A DNA stretch of 64,000 nt from the NCBI RefSeq assembly GCF_000519325.1, contig NZ_KI912613.1:1415317-1479316 (forward strand). The letters run 5' to 3'. Positions 52,014 through 62,483 of the stretch are shown here, piece by piece. The notes under the pieces are model-generated. The model made no database searches, had not been told where the DNA came from, and saw nothing but the letters and a program-made list of their open reading frames with translations. This stretch comes from Patulibacter minatonensis DSM 18081 (GTDB lineage Bacteria; Actinomycetota; Thermoleophilia; Solirubrobacterales; Solirubrobacteraceae). Position 1 is the stretch's first letter; each line of letters starts with the position of its first letter. Both the position numbers and the translations under genes were made by a program.

Positions 52014-53297
52014 TCAGGCCACGGCCACCCGGCTGTGCGCGTCGAGGGCCTCGACGGTCGCCGGCCTGACCGTCATGGTGACCCGGCCCTCCTCCAGCAG
52101 TCGGACCCACATGTCGCGGACGCGGCGCTCGAGGTGCTCGGTCGGGAGCGCCGCGCCGTGGAGCGGGTCCTCGGATGTGGCGCGCCAGGCGATCAGCTCG
52201 GCCAGGGTCTCGCGGACGGCCTCGTCGGTCGGGCCGGGCGGCCGCAGGACGCGGATCGTGCCGTCGTCCTCGCGGCTCACGGCGCCGGCGCGCTCGAGGT
52301 CGCCGAGGAGCGTCCGGGCCTGGTGCCGGAAGTCGGTGCCCTCCGCCAGCCCGCAGACCGCGGCGGCGTCGCGCGCCAGGCTCCGCAGCGAGCGGTCGAC
52401 GTGGCCGACCATGCCGCCGGAGGCCTCGGCGAGCAGCAGCCAGAGGCACGTCGCCCGGGAGACCCGGCGCATGGCGGTGGCCCCGCGCCCGACCAGCAGC
52501 AGGGCGGCGATCTCGTAGTCGGCGGTCAGGAGCGGGGTGCCGTCGGCGTCGGCGCGGTCGAACGTCAGGGAGCGCAGCGACAGGAGGCTGCGGGCCGGGT
52601 GCAGGTGCTCGCGCTCGACCATGTCGCCGCCGCGCACCGGGGGCAGCGTCGTCCGGCCGACCGCGAGCTCGCCGGTCGGGTCGTCGGCGGGCGGCGGGTC
52701 CAGGGCGACGGTCGCCGTCAGCCGCCCGAAGGCCGCGAGCTCGCGGTAGCGCCGTCGCCGGAGCCCCGAGGCCTGCCGCAGCCATGCGTCGGCGGTCGCG
52801 CGGTGGGCGGGGTCGTCGGAGGCCTCGAGGTCGCGGGCGTCCAGCGCCGCGCGGAGCGTCGGGAGGTCGCGCGCCGGGGTGGCGGGCGCGCGGAGCAGGG
52901 CCAGGCCCTCGGGACGGTGGTCGACCACGCCGGCGCGGTCGAGCAGCGCGAGCGCCTCGTCGAAGCAGACCGGATCCGTGGCCCCCGCGCGGTACGTGCC
53001 GAACAGCTCGCGGACGTCCGGGCAGTCCGGCGGCAGGACCGCGTGGTACCCGCCCGTCCGGGCGACGAGCGCCATGTGGGCGGCACCGACGGCGACCAGC
53101 GCGTCCATCCCGAGGCCGGGCTCCACGCGGTGCACCGCCCACGCGGCCTCGGCCGGGGTGCTCAGCACCGGCCAGTGCTCGAGTGCGGGCGCGTCGATCG
53201 GGCCCGACGTCGCGTCGGCCAGGACCGGCGTGTAGGCGATCTCGTGGTCGGCGAACCCGCCGCGCCAGAACCAGGCGTCGCGCCAGATCAGCCGCAT
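52014..53297 (-). CDS. Hypothetical protein, 427 aa
   Basis: The start MRLIWRDAWFWRGGFADHEI is chosen because sequence upstream of it is not protein-like. The protein is mainly helical and rich in Ala, Arg, Leu and Asp (ARDLPTLRAALDARDLEASD, RSLLSLRSLTFDRADADGTP). It has no membrane helix and no recognised motif. A winged-helix-like segment may exist near the C-terminus (HQARTLLGDLERAGAVSRED). It stands alone between a repeat array and a long intergenic region. Confidence 0.75.
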   Translation of the reverse strand: MRLIWRDAWFWRGGFADHEIAYTPVLADATSGPIDAPALEHWPVLSTPAEAAWAVHRVEPGLGMDALVAVGAAHMALVARTGGYHAVLPPDCPDVRELFGTYRAGATDPVCFDEALALLDRAGVVDHRPEGLALLRAPATPARDLPTLRAALDARDLEASDDPAHRATADAWLRQASGLRRRRYRELAAFGRLTATVALDPPPADDPTGELAVGRTTLPPVRGGDMVEREHLHPARSLLSLRSLTFDRADADGTPLLTADYEIAALLLVGRGATAMRRVSRATCLWLLLAEASGGMVGHVDRSLRSLARDAAAVCGLAEGTDFRHQARTLLGDLERAGAVSREDDGTIRVLRPPGPTDEAVRETLAELIAWRATSEDPLHGAALPTEHLERRVRDMWVRLLEEGRVTMTVRPATVEALDAHSRVAVA

Positions 53298-53736
53298 CGG
53301 ACCCCCGGGGTCGCGACGGGCCGGGGGATGCCTGCGAGAGCGCGGGGGCCCGGCACTCCCGCGGACCGGTCCCGCCCCGCCGCGCGACGGGGCCGCGAGC
53401 CCGCGACCGGTCGGACGCGCGTCACCGGACGGTGCGGGTCCTGCACCGGCGGGACGACCGGGGAACGCGTGGGGACCATGGGGGACGGACCTCGGTCGGG
53501 GGACGACGACGGACAGCGACGCTAGCGCGCGGCGGGCGGGCCCGAGTCGGTATCCGGTGAACTCTCGGACGGTTCTCACGAACGGCGGCGGACGCGCCAC
53601 GCGGGCGGGCCGGGGTGCGGCGGGCCGGGGTGCGGGGCGGCCGGGACGCGGCGGGCACGCGGTGTCCCGGCGATGCGCGCCGGGGCGGCCGGGCGCACCG
53701 CCGCATGCCTCGCCCGGCGTCGCCGACGTCCGTGGC
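53298..53736. other. Intergenic region, about 440 nt
   Basis: Only arginine/proline-rich shadow frames occur here. There is no RNA-like structure or clear promoter apart from local G/C runs. It contains the upstream region of the gene at 52014-53297. Confidence 0.5.
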
Positions 53737-54555
53737 CTACGTCCGGTCGTGCGCGAACCGGTCGAACCGCGTCGTCCGGCCCAGGGGCGCGAAGCCGAGC
53801 CGCCGGTAGATCCCCGCGCCGGCGTCGGTGGCGTCGAGGAGCGCGATGCGCGCGCCGCGGGCGGTCGCGTCCCGCAGCGCCGCGGCGGTCATCGCGGCGC
53901 CGATCCCCCGCCCGCGCCACGCCGGGTCGGTGTCGACGAAGAGGACGTCGGCCTGGATCCCGAACACCGCGGAGCCGGACGTCGCCCGGACGGTGCCGCC
54001 CGCGTCGACGGCCGCGAACAGGCGGACCGCCGCGGGCAGCGACCGCAGCTCGTCGGCGAGCGCGGCGGCCGACACCGGGATGTCGGGCTCGGCGCGCAGC
54101 ACGAGGGCGATCGCGTCGTCGAGGGGGACGAGGTCCGGCGAGGCCTCATCGTCCGTCGTCGGGCCGGTCGCGTCGTCGTCGCGCCGCCGGATCCCGCGCA
54201 GCGTCAGTCCGGCCGGGAGCGGTCCGTCGGGCAGCGCCGTCAGGTCCCCGGCGCCCATGATCGTCTCGGTGCTGACGGCGCTCCGGCCCCAGTACGGGTG
54301 GGAGGTCACGAGGTCGAGGCACCGCGGGGCGGCGTCGAGCACCTTGAGCTTCCCGGCGCCCGCTGACGGGAGGCGGGCGGCGAGCAGGTCGAGCGCCGCG
54401 TCGTCGGTCACGAGCAGGCGCAGCGGCACCCCGTCCCGGTCCGGCAGGAGGCCGTGGGCGGCGGGCCCGTCGACGAGCGTCTGGCCCGCCACCTGCGCAC
54501 GGCGGGCGCGGGCGACGTAGGCGTCGACGTAGACGCGGAGCGGGACGGTCCCCAT
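53737..54555 (-). CDS. GNAT-family N-acetyltransferase
   Basis: The product is 272 aa. The acetyl-CoA pyrophosphate loop is TDPAWRGRGIGAAMTAAALR and the last motif is ALLDATDAGAGIYRRLGFAP, typical of GNAT. The N-terminal 110 residues form another domain of the kind seen in two-lobed GNATs, without the loop motif. The substrate is unknown. Confidence 0.9.
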   Translation of the reverse strand: MGTVPLRVYVDAYVARARRAQVAGQTLVDGPAAHGLLPDRDGVPLRLLVTDDAALDLLAARLPSAGAGKLKVLDAAPRCLDLVTSHPYWGRSAVSTETIMGAGDLTALPDGPLPAGLTLRGIRRRDDDATGPTTDDEASPDLVPLDDAIALVLRAEPDIPVSAAALADELRSLPAAVRLFAAVDAGGTVRATSGSAVFGIQADVLFVDTDPAWRGRGIGAAMTAAALRDATARGARIALLDATDAGAGIYRRLGFAPLGRTTRFDRFAHDRT

Positions 54556-54652
54556 GCGGACACCATAGGAGCGCCCGCCACCGCCGGGTCGGGCGCGAGC
54601 CGACGGGGCCGACGACGCTGCCCGACCCGCGCGCCCGACGGCCGGCCGCCCC

Positions 54653-55381
54653 CTACACCTGCGCCGTCGGTCGCACGACGATCTCGTTGACGTCGACGTC
54701 GTCGGGCTGGTCGATGGCGTAGGCGATCGCGCGGGCGACGGCGGACGCGGGGAGGGCGTCCCGGCGGTACTCGACCATGGCGGCCGCGGCGTCGGGGTCC
54801 GTGATCGTCGACGCGAGCTCCGACTCGGTGACGCCGGGCGAGATCGTGGTCACGCGGATGCGGTCGCCGACCTCCTGCCGCAGGCCCTCGGTGACGGCCC
54901 AGGCGGCGAACTTCGTGGCCGAGTAGACGGCGGACGTCGGCACCACCAGGTGGGCGCCGATCGACGCGACCGTGATCAGCTGCCCCGAGCCCTGCGCCCG
55001 CATCACCGGCAGCGCCGCGGCGATGCCGTGCAGGAGCCCGCGGAGGTTGACGTCGATCATCGCGTCCCACTGGTCGACGAGCAGCGACTCCAGCGGCGAG
55101 AGCGGCATGACGCCCGCGTTGTTGATAAGGACGTCGACCCGGCCGTGCTCGTCGCGCGCGGCCTCGACGAAGGCGACGACGTCGGCCGCGTCGGTGACGT
55201 CGAGGCGGCGCGCCGATGCGGTCGCGCCGCCCTCGCGGAGTTCCGCGACGAGGGCGTCGAGCCGGTCGGTGCGCCGCGCGCCGAGGACGACGCGGTGCCC
55301 GGCCTCGGCGAGGACGCGGGCGGTGGCGGCGCCGATCCCGCTGCTGGCGCCGGTGATGAGGACGGTCTTCTCGGTGGTCAT
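54653..55381 (-). CDS. Short-chain dehydrogenase/reductase (YdfG-like)
   Basis: The product is 242 aa. Motifs are the NADP motif TGASSGIGAATARVLAEAGH, LGARRTDRL with an Arg pair favouring NADPH, NNAGVMPLSPLESLLVDQWD, the catalytic Ser in ITVASIGAH, YSATKFA (Y-x3-K), and PGVTESELAS. It belongs to the classical SDRs close to NADP-dependent serine/3-hydroxy-acid dehydrogenases. It is divergent from the XRE regulator gene at 55484, which probably controls it. Confidence 0.92.
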   Translation of the reverse strand: MTTEKTVLITGASSGIGAATARVLAEAGHRVVLGARRTDRLDALVAELREGGATASARRLDVTDAADVVAFVEAARDEHGRVDVLINNAGVMPLSPLESLLVDQWDAMIDVNLRGLLHGIAAALPVMRAQGSGQLITVASIGAHLVVPTSAVYSATKFAAWAVTEGLRQEVGDRIRVTTISPGVTESELASTITDPDAAAAMVEYRRDALPASAVARAIAYAIDQPDDVDVNEIVVRPTAQV

Positions 55382-55483
55382 GGACCGAGGGTGCCGCGGT
55401 CCCGCGCCGCTGTGAATGGTCGGCGGTCCCCTGGGTGCGACAGGGCCAGGGAGCGTCTCGTCGGCGGGCATAGGATCCGGGTG

Positions 55484-56329
55484 ATGCCCTCCGCTCTCGG
55501 CGACTTCCTCGTGGCCCGGCGCGCCGCGCTGCGGCCCGAGGACCTCGGCCTGCGCTCCGCGGGACCCCGCCGGGTCGCCGGCCTCCGGCGCGAGGAGGTC
55601 GCGGTCCGCGCCGCCGTGAGCTCCGACTACTACACGCGGCTCGAGCAGGGTCGCGAGCTGCACCCCTCCGCGGGCGTCCTCGACGGGCTCGCGGAGGCCC
55701 TGGCGCTCGACGCCGACGGGCGCGCGCACCTCTACGGCCTGGCCGGGCTCGCGGCGCCGGTGCTCGCGGCACCGCGCGGGACGACGGTGGCGCCCGAGCT
55801 CCTGATGCTGCTCGACGCCTGGCCCGCGACGCCGGCGCTGATCCTCGACGACGTCCTCGGCGTCCTCGCCGCCAACGCCCTCGGCGACGCGCTCTTCGCC
55901 GGGTTCGCGGCGCCGCGGAACCTCGTCCGGATGCTGTTCCTCGACCCGGCCGCCGCGGACTTCTACGTCGAGTGGGACGTCGCGGCCCGCTCGACGGTCG
56001 CGTCGTTGCGTGCCGCCGCCGCGCCCGGCGACCCGCGGCTCCGGGAGCTCGTCGACGAGGTCGCCGCGGGCAGCCCGGCGTTCGCGTCGCTCTGGGCCGC
56101 GCACGACGTCGGCGTCAAGCGCCGCGACGCGAAGCTCCTGCACCACCCGCAGGTCGGCCGGCTGCGCCTGGCGTTCGAGACCTTCGACGTCCGGAGCGCG
56201 CCGGGCCGGCAGCTCGTCGTCTACCAGGCGGAGCCGGGCAGCCGGAGCGCCGAGGCCCTCGACCGGCTCTCGGGGCTGGTCGACGACGGGGCGGTGGTCG
56301 GCACGGACCGGGACCGGCCGCCCGGCTGA
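55484..56329 (+). CDS. XRE-family regulator with MmyB-like ligand-binding domain
   Basis: The product is 281 aa. The N-terminal HTH is GLRREEVAVRAAVSSDYYTRL followed by EQGRELHPSAGVLDGLAEAL. Residues 100-275 form the MmyB-like PAS domain (PALILDDVLGVLAANALGDA, RNLVRMLFLDPAAADFYVEW, DVRSAPGRQLVVYQAEPGS). Members often regulate an adjacent divergent SDR gene, as here; similar proteins bind fatty acids. A ribosome site, AGGATCCGG, precedes the ATG. Confidence 0.92.
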   Translation: MPSALGDFLVARRAALRPEDLGLRSAGPRRVAGLRREEVAVRAAVSSDYYTRLEQGRELHPSAGVLDGLAEALALDADGRAHLYGLAGLAAPVLAAPRGTTVAPELLMLLDAWPATPALILDDVLGVLAANALGDALFAGFAAPRNLVRMLFLDPAAADFYVEWDVAARSTVASLRAAAAPGDPRLRELVDEVAAGSPAFASLWAAHDVGVKRRDAKLLHHPQVGRLRLAFETFDVRSAPGRQLVVYQAEPGSRSAEALDRLSGLVDDGAVVGTDRDRPPG

Positions 56330-56339
56330 GCGGGTCGCG

Positions 56340-57347
56340 TTACTGCACCGTCGGCGCGTCCGCCCCGAAGCCGGCCTCGAGCACCCGCGCCGCGGCCTGC
56401 GGGACCGTCGCGGTCGCGTTCGTGACGGCGTCGCGGGCCTCGGACAGCGCGTCCTTCACGCCCGGCCGGCCGTGGAAGGCCGCGAGGACGACCTCCTCGA
56501 CCTGCTGCCCCAGCCAGCCGAGCTGCTGGTCGGCGCGGCGGCGCTCGAGCTGGCCGGACGCCTCCATGTTCGAGCGGTGCTGCTCGACGGTGTCCCACAT
56601 CTCCGCCAGGCCGATCCCCTCGGCGGCGCTCGCGGTGAGGACCGGGGTCTTCCAGCCCGGTGTGGCCTCGGGGAGCATCCGCAGGGCGTGGCGGTAGTCG
56701 CCGGCGGCGCGCTTGGCGGCCCGCACGGCGTCGCCGTCGGCCTTGTTCACGACGATCAGGTCCGCGACCTCGACGATGCCGCGCTTGATGCCCTGCAGCT
56801 CGTCGCCCGCACCGGGGACGAGCAGCAGCATCACGCAGTCGACGAGGTCCGCGAGCTCGGCCTCGCTCTGCCCGACGCCGACGGACTCGACGATGATCAC
56901 GTCGAAGCCCGCGGCCTCGCAGAGCACCATCGCCTCGCGCGTCCGCCGCGCGACGCCACCGAGCACGCCCGACGTGGGGGACGGCCGGATGAACGCGTCG
57001 TCGAGGACCGACAGCCCCTGCATGCGGGTCTTGTCGCCGAGGATGCTGCCGCCCTGCCGGGTCGACGACGGGTCGATCGCGAGCACCGCGACCTTGTGGC
57101 CCCGCTCGACGAGCCAGACGCCGAGCGCCTCGATCGTCGTCGACTTGCCGGCCCCGGGGACGCCGGTCAGCCCGATCCGCCGCGCCGCGCCGGTCCTCGG
57201 CAGGAGGCGTGCCATGACCTCCTGCGCGAGGGTCCGGTCGGACTGCAGGCGGCTCTCGGCCAGGGTGATCGCGCGCGAGAGGATCGCCCGGTCGCCGGCC
57301 AGCAGGCCGGCCTCGAGCTCGTCGACGGTGGGACGCGGGCGGGCCAT
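56340..57347 (-). CDS. meaB: MeaB-type GTPase (methylmalonyl-CoA mutase chaperone)
   Basis: The product is 335 aa. The P-loop is GLTGVPGAGKSTTIEALG, then AIDPSSTRQGGSILGDKTRM and SPTSGVLGGVARRTREAMVL. ESVGVGQSEAELADLVD carries switch II, and VVNKADGD the base motif. MeaB guards B12-dependent methylmalonyl-CoA mutase during cofactor loading and reactivation. The mutase genes are not in this window. The valine operon at 10.6-16.4 kb produces propionyl-CoA, which is consistent with a functioning methylmalonyl-CoA route. Confidence 0.96.
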   Translation of the reverse strand: MARPRPTVDELEAGLLAGDRAILSRAITLAESRLQSDRTLAQEVMARLLPRTGAARRIGLTGVPGAGKSTTIEALGVWLVERGHKVAVLAIDPSSTRQGGSILGDKTRMQGLSVLDDAFIRPSPTSGVLGGVARRTREAMVLCEAAGFDVIIVESVGVGQSEAELADLVDCVMLLLVPGAGDELQGIKRGIVEVADLIVVNKADGDAVRAAKRAAGDYRHALRMLPEATPGWKTPVLTASAAEGIGLAEMWDTVEQHRSNMEASGQLERRRADQQLGWLGQQVEEVVLAAFHGRPGVKDALSEARDAVTNATATVPQAAARVLEAGFGADAPTVQ

Positions 57348-57482
57348 GGAGCCGGGACGCTAGCCGTCGGCGGCGACGGGTGCGGGGCCGCGGGGCGCGG
57401 GCAGCGCCCGGACGGCCGGGGCGACGCGCGCCGCCGGGGACCCGCGCCATCGGGGCGCGCCCCGCGGCCCGGCGGTCCGGGG

Positions 57483-58283
57483 CTAGTGGGTCCCGGTCAT
57501 CTCGGCGCGGACCGTCGTCGTGCCGTCGGGGGACCACGACCACGTCGTCCGGTAGCGCCCCTCGTCGTCGTCGTCGATGTTCTCCTCGGTCGCGATCGAC
57601 AGCGAGGTGCGGAGGCTGCGGTCCCCGGCGGGGGTCGACGGGTAGCGCCGCGCGACGCCGGCGTACCCGTCGGCCGTCCCGGAGCCGGAGAGATAGATCG
57701 CGCCGGTGGCCTCGTCCTCGCCGGCGATCCCCACGTCGTCGGGATCGTCGACGCCGATGACGACCGTCGACCCGTCGGCGATCCAGCCCACGACGTTCCC
57801 GCGCAGGACGCGCAGCTGGTCGACCGAGCCCTCGCGGTCGCGGGACCCCTCGGCGTCCTCGGCGGGGAGCGCCTTGCGCCGATCGAGGAACCGGGCGCCG
57901 CTGGTGAGGTCGATCGCCGAGACGCGGCGGGCGCGCGCCGGCGTGCCCGTCGCGTGCTGGGTCCACGCGGCGGTCTGCCCGTCGAGGCGGATCCGGCCGA
58001 CCGGCCTCCGGCTCAGCAGCCGCGTGTCGGGCCGGCCGGACGCGTTCCCGATCGTCGTGCAGCCGTAGGTCCGCCCGTGCGTCCGCCAGATCCGCGACGA
58101 CCCGTCGTCGGTGCGGCTCGTGGCGAGGGTGCTGCCGGTCCTCGGGCACGGGGCCGAGGCGGCGGAGGCGGCCCCCGGCGCGGTCAGCGCGACGGTCCCG
58201 GCGATCGCGACGGCGACGCGGGCGAGCCGCCGGCGGACGGGCGGTGCGGTGCTGAGGCCGGTCGGCGGGCGGCGTTCGATCAT
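57483..58283 (-). CDS. Secreted hypothetical protein
   Basis: The product is 266 aa with a signal peptide (VAVAIAGTVALTAPGAASAA). The mature part has two Cys (APCPRTG, YGCTTIG) and beta-rich blocks with Trp (RIRLDGQTAAWTQHATGTPA, VVGWIADGSTVVIGVDDPDD, TTWSWSPDGTTTVRAEMTGT) suggestive of a propeller-like fold. No family is recognised. It stands alone. Confidence 0.75.
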   Translation of the reverse strand: MIERRPPTGLSTAPPVRRRLARVAVAIAGTVALTAPGAASAASAPCPRTGSTLATSRTDDGSSRIWRTHGRTYGCTTIGNASGRPDTRLLSRRPVGRIRLDGQTAAWTQHATGTPARARRVSAIDLTSGARFLDRRKALPAEDAEGSRDREGSVDQLRVLRGNVVGWIADGSTVVIGVDDPDDVGIAGEDEATGAIYLSGSGTADGYAGVARRYPSTPAGDRSLRTSLSIATEENIDDDDEGRYRTTWSWSPDGTTTVRAEMTGTH

Positions 58284-58403
58284 GCGCCGAGGCTACGGGG
58301 CGCCGGCGCGGCGCCCGACGTCGGACGCGTCGCCCGCGGTGCGTCATCCGTCACGGTGCACCGCCGGGCGGGCCCGCCTCGGCGGGCGCGCCTCGGCGGG
58401 CGC

Positions 58404-59456
<1,053 letters not shown>

Positions 59457-59664
59457 GGGAGATCCTCGGGGCGCTGGTGGGGTGCCGCACGTCACCGACC
59501 GGGAGGGGCGGTGACGACGCGGACCGGAACGGCACCGGTCGGCGCGTTCCACGGAGAGCGTGTCAGGCCCGTCCGGTCGTGCCGCCCGTGAGGGCGGGCG
59601 GGGTGATGCCCGGCGTCGCGTCGTACGTCGGGAGCGGCCCCGGGGAGCGGCGGTCGCGCCGGGC

Positions 59665-59895
59665 TCAGGACTCCTGCGCCCCCGGGATCTCCGGGTCCGG
59701 CGGCAGGTCGGGGTCGGGCGGCAGGTCCGGGTCCGGCGGCAGGTCCGGATCCGGCGGCAGGTCCGGATCCGGGGCGGGTCCGGGCTCGGGCGGGAAGTCC
59801 GGGACCGGCGTGTCCGGATCGAGCGGCGGCAGGTCGGGCGCCGGGTCCGGGTCGGTCGTCGGCTCGACCGGCAGAGGGACTTCGAGGACGGACAT
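59665..59895 (-). CDS. Small PDPDLP-repeat protein
   Basis: The product is 76 aa, starting MSVLEVPLPVEPTTDPDPAP. It has four PDPDLP repeats encoded by an 18-nt tandem repeat (59700-59775). There is no signal sequence. The composition resembles the protein at the left edge. It could be a repeat-driven shadow, but the ATG, the acidic composition and the single stop are consistent with a small disordered protein. Confidence 0.45.
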   Translation of the reverse strand: MSVLEVPLPVEPTTDPDPAPDLPPLDPDTPVPDFPPEPGPAPDPDLPPDPDLPPDPDLPPDPDLPPDPEIPGAQES

Positions 59896-60023
59896 GGCCT
59901 CCGGGTACCCGCAGGGCCGCGGCACGATCACGCGGGGCACCGTCTTCCGGCGACTGTCGGCCTCCCCAGCCGTGGCCGGGGACCCGTGCGATCGGGGCCG
60001 ATCGGCGGAGGTAGCGTCGGGCC

Positions 60024-60968
60024 ATGTCGACGTCCGCCACCACCCTCACCCAGGCCGCCAAGGACTTCCCCGCGGAGCACGCGTACCGCCACGAGATGCG
60101 GGAGGGCTGCCGCGAGTCGCTCGCCCACATGGTGATCTTCCCCGACATCGGGATGGCCGGTTTCATCTACCCGACCGTCCTCAGCGACGGGACGGCGAAG
60201 GGCCGCGCGACCCTGTTCGGCCCGGGGCTCGCGGAGCCGATCCACGAGGAGATCCAGCAGCAGGTCCCGCCGGAGCTGGGCTTCGAGGACTGGAGGACCG
60301 GTCCGCTGACCATGTCGGTGAAGCAGCCGCACGAGCAGGTCGACATCGCCTGGCACGGCGAGCGGATCCACCTCTCCGGGCACTACACCGCGCTCCACCC
60401 GCCGTACGCGTTCAGCCTGCACCCCGACGGCAACCCGCCGTACTACGGGGACGACCGCACGGAGCAGCACGGTCGCTTCGTCGTCGACGAGCTCACCGTC
60501 GACGGGAAGTCGTACGAGCCGGGGGAGAGCCACCTCGTCCGCGACCACTCCTGGGGCCCGCGGGTCTGGGGCCTGAACCAGCACTACAAGTGGTTCCACG
60601 CCATCACGGAGGACTGCTCGATCCACGCGTTCGAGATGCAGTCCTTCGGGCGCACCGAGGTCCGCGGGTTCCTGTGGCGCGACGGCGAGCTGCACCACCT
60701 CGTCGGCTTCGACACCGAGTTCGTCTTCAACGACGAGATGCTGCAGACGTCGTTCACGGCGAAGGTCACCGACGACGCCGGCCGCACCGCGACGGTCACC
60801 TGCGAGGCGTTCGCGAACACCCAGCTGACGTTCGTCCCCGGCGTCTACCTCAACGAGGCGGCGGTCACCCTCGACATCGACGGAACGAAGGGCACCGGCT
60901 GGTGCGAGTTCTGCTTCAACCGCGACTACTTCGACTTCGCGAAGGAGCACGTGCAGACGTACGGCTGA
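60024..60968 (+). CDS. DUF7064/AttH-like protein, second copy
   Basis: The product is 314 aa, starting MSTSATTLTQAAKDFPAEHA. It has the same style as the protein at 847-1929: many Trp, His, Phe and Tyr in short beta blocks (RDHSWGPRVWGLNQHYKWFH, FGRTEVRGFLWRDGELHHLV, CEFCFNRDYFDF). The shared element RD(R/H)SWG is diagnostic of the group. It is likely a binding protein or isomerase for a hydrophobic ligand. It stands alone. Confidence 0.72.
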   Translation: MSTSATTLTQAAKDFPAEHAYRHEMREGCRESLAHMVIFPDIGMAGFIYPTVLSDGTAKGRATLFGPGLAEPIHEEIQQQVPPELGFEDWRTGPLTMSVKQPHEQVDIAWHGERIHLSGHYTALHPPYAFSLHPDGNPPYYGDDRTEQHGRFVVDELTVDGKSYEPGESHLVRDHSWGPRVWGLNQHYKWFHAITEDCSIHAFEMQSFGRTEVRGFLWRDGELHHLVGFDTEFVFNDEMLQTSFTAKVTDDAGRTATVTCEAFANTQLTFVPGVYLNEAAVTLDIDGTKGTGWCEFCFNRDYFDFAKEHVQTYG

Positions 60969-61046
60969 GCGACGCGGCCCCGGCCGGCGCACGCGTCCCG
61001 TCCCTCCACGACCTCGAGGGACGGTGGGGTGCCGCGGACCGGCGGG

Positions 61047-61628
61047 TCATCCGTCGTCGGGCCGCCGGGACGGGATCCGCTTCGAGGCGAGGGCGAGGCT
61101 CAAGACGTTCTCCCAGTTCCGGGTGATCTTCGCGGCCATCGCCCGGTCGTCGACCAGGCACGCGTGCGCGACGCGGGCGGTCTCGACGTCGCCGGCGCGG
61201 GTGGCGAGGCGCTCGAGGAGCTCGAGCAGCGCGATCTCGAGGTGTTCGTAGACGAACGCGTCGCGGGCGTTGGCGCCGTGGTTCTGCCCGCCGATCGCGC
61301 CGAGCCTCGCGCGCGCCGCCGCGCCGGCCGCCGCGGCGCCGCGTGCGAGGCGGCCGAGCGGTCGCCGGTCGAGCTGCTCGAGCCGCCGGAGGAGCGCCCG
61401 CTCGTGCGCCGCGGTCTGCGTGCGGTGCTCGCCGAACGCGCCCAGCATGTTGTCCAGGAGGTCGACGACCTCCGCCATGTCCGGGTTCCGCTGCTCGGCC
61501 TCCACCGCCCGGAGCATCGGGTCGAACATCCGCAGGGCGGCCGCCTTCATCGCGTGGACGGTGCGCAGCTGCTCGATCATGAGCGCCTGCTGCTCCGCGA
61601 TGCCGTGGGTGGTCGTGGTGGTGCTCAT
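61047..61628 (-). CDS. Ferritin-like DUF892-type protein
   Basis: The product is 193 aa, four-helix in style (EQQALMIEQLRTVHAMKAAA, ELLERLATRAGDVETARVAH, LVDDRAMAAKITRNWENVLS). The pattern resembles the YciE/YciF (DUF892) ferritin-like family of stress proteins, with Glu and His residues that could bind metal. It follows the TauE/SafE gene in the sulfur operon with a 40-nt gap and may share its transcript. Confidence 0.7.
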   Translation of the reverse strand: MSTTTTTHGIAEQQALMIEQLRTVHAMKAAALRMFDPMLRAVEAEQRNPDMAEVVDLLDNMLGAFGEHRTQTAAHERALLRRLEQLDRRPLGRLARGAAAAGAAARARLGAIGGQNHGANARDAFVYEHLEIALLELLERLATRAGDVETARVAHACLVDDRAMAAKITRNWENVLSLALASKRIPSRRPDDG

Positions 61629-61668
61629 GCGGGAACCTCCGGGGTCGGGGTCGGGGTCTGGGTCCGGC

Positions 61669-62445
61669 TCAGCTGCCCGGAGGCCCGCCCAGGGCGAGGG
61701 TGTCGATCAGGAGGAAGATCGCGACGGCGCCGACGACGAGGGCGAAGCCCTGGCCGAGGGCGCGTTGCGGGAGCCGGCTGCCGACCAGGCTGCCGATCAG
61801 GGCGCCGACCATCGTGCCGCCGGCCAGCGCGGCGGTGATCGGGACGTCCAGGGTGGTGCCGGTGACGACGTGGCTGGCCAGGGCGGCGAGGCCGGTGAGC
61901 GTGATGATCACCAGCGACGTTCCGACGGCGCGACGGAAGCTCATGCCGAACCAGAGCGTGAGCACCGGGACGATCACGAACCCGCCGCCGACGCCGAAGA
62001 ACCCGGTCAGCAGACCGACCAGGCCACCCGCGACCAGCAGCTTGCCGAGGGGCACGTCGGGGCAGGGAAGCTCGTCGCCGGCCTGCTCGGAGCACGCGCG
62101 CCTCCAGGTCATGATCCCGGCGATCGCCATCACGGGCACGAAGGCGAGGATCAGCGCCGGGCCGCTGACCTCCTGGTTCAGGATCGTGCCGAGGAGCGAT
62201 CCGGCGGCGGCGGGGAGCGAGAACAGGATCGCCAGGCGCCAGCAGACGTTGCCGCCGCGCGCCGGCGCGCCCGCACCGACCGAGGCGGCGAGCGCGACGA
62301 CGATCAGGGACGCGGTCGAGGCGGGCGTGACGTGCTCGCCGAGGACGTAGACCAGGACGGGGAGGGCGAGGATCGCGCCGCCGCCCCCGACGGTCCCGAC
62401 GATCAGCCCGATCACCAGGCCGAACGGGATCGCCAGCAGCGTCAC
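61669..62445 (-). CDS. TauE/SafE-family sulfite/sulfur-anion exporter
   Basis: The product is 258 aa from GTG. It has eight membrane helices in two repeats, each with a Gly-rich motif (GTVGGGGAILALPVLVYVLG and FFGVGGGFVIVPVLTLWFGM), the TauE/SafE hallmark. It exports sulfite or related anions. It follows the persulfide dioxygenase/rhodanese gene, so it would remove the sulfite that enzyme makes. Confidence 0.94.
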   Translation of the reverse strand: MTLLAIPFGLVIGLIVGTVGGGGAILALPVLVYVLGEHVTPASTASLIVVALAASVGAGAPARGGNVCWRLAILFSLPAAAGSLLGTILNQEVSGPALILAFVPVMAIAGIMTWRRACSEQAGDELPCPDVPLGKLLVAGGLVGLLTGFFGVGGGFVIVPVLTLWFGMSFRRAVGTSLVIITLTGLAALASHVVTGTTLDVPITAALAGGTMVGALIGSLVGSRLPQRALGQGFALVVGAVAIFLLIDTLALGGPPGS

Positions 62446-62483
62446 CGGGTCCTCCCGCCGCGGCGCGCGGGCCGGGTCGGCAT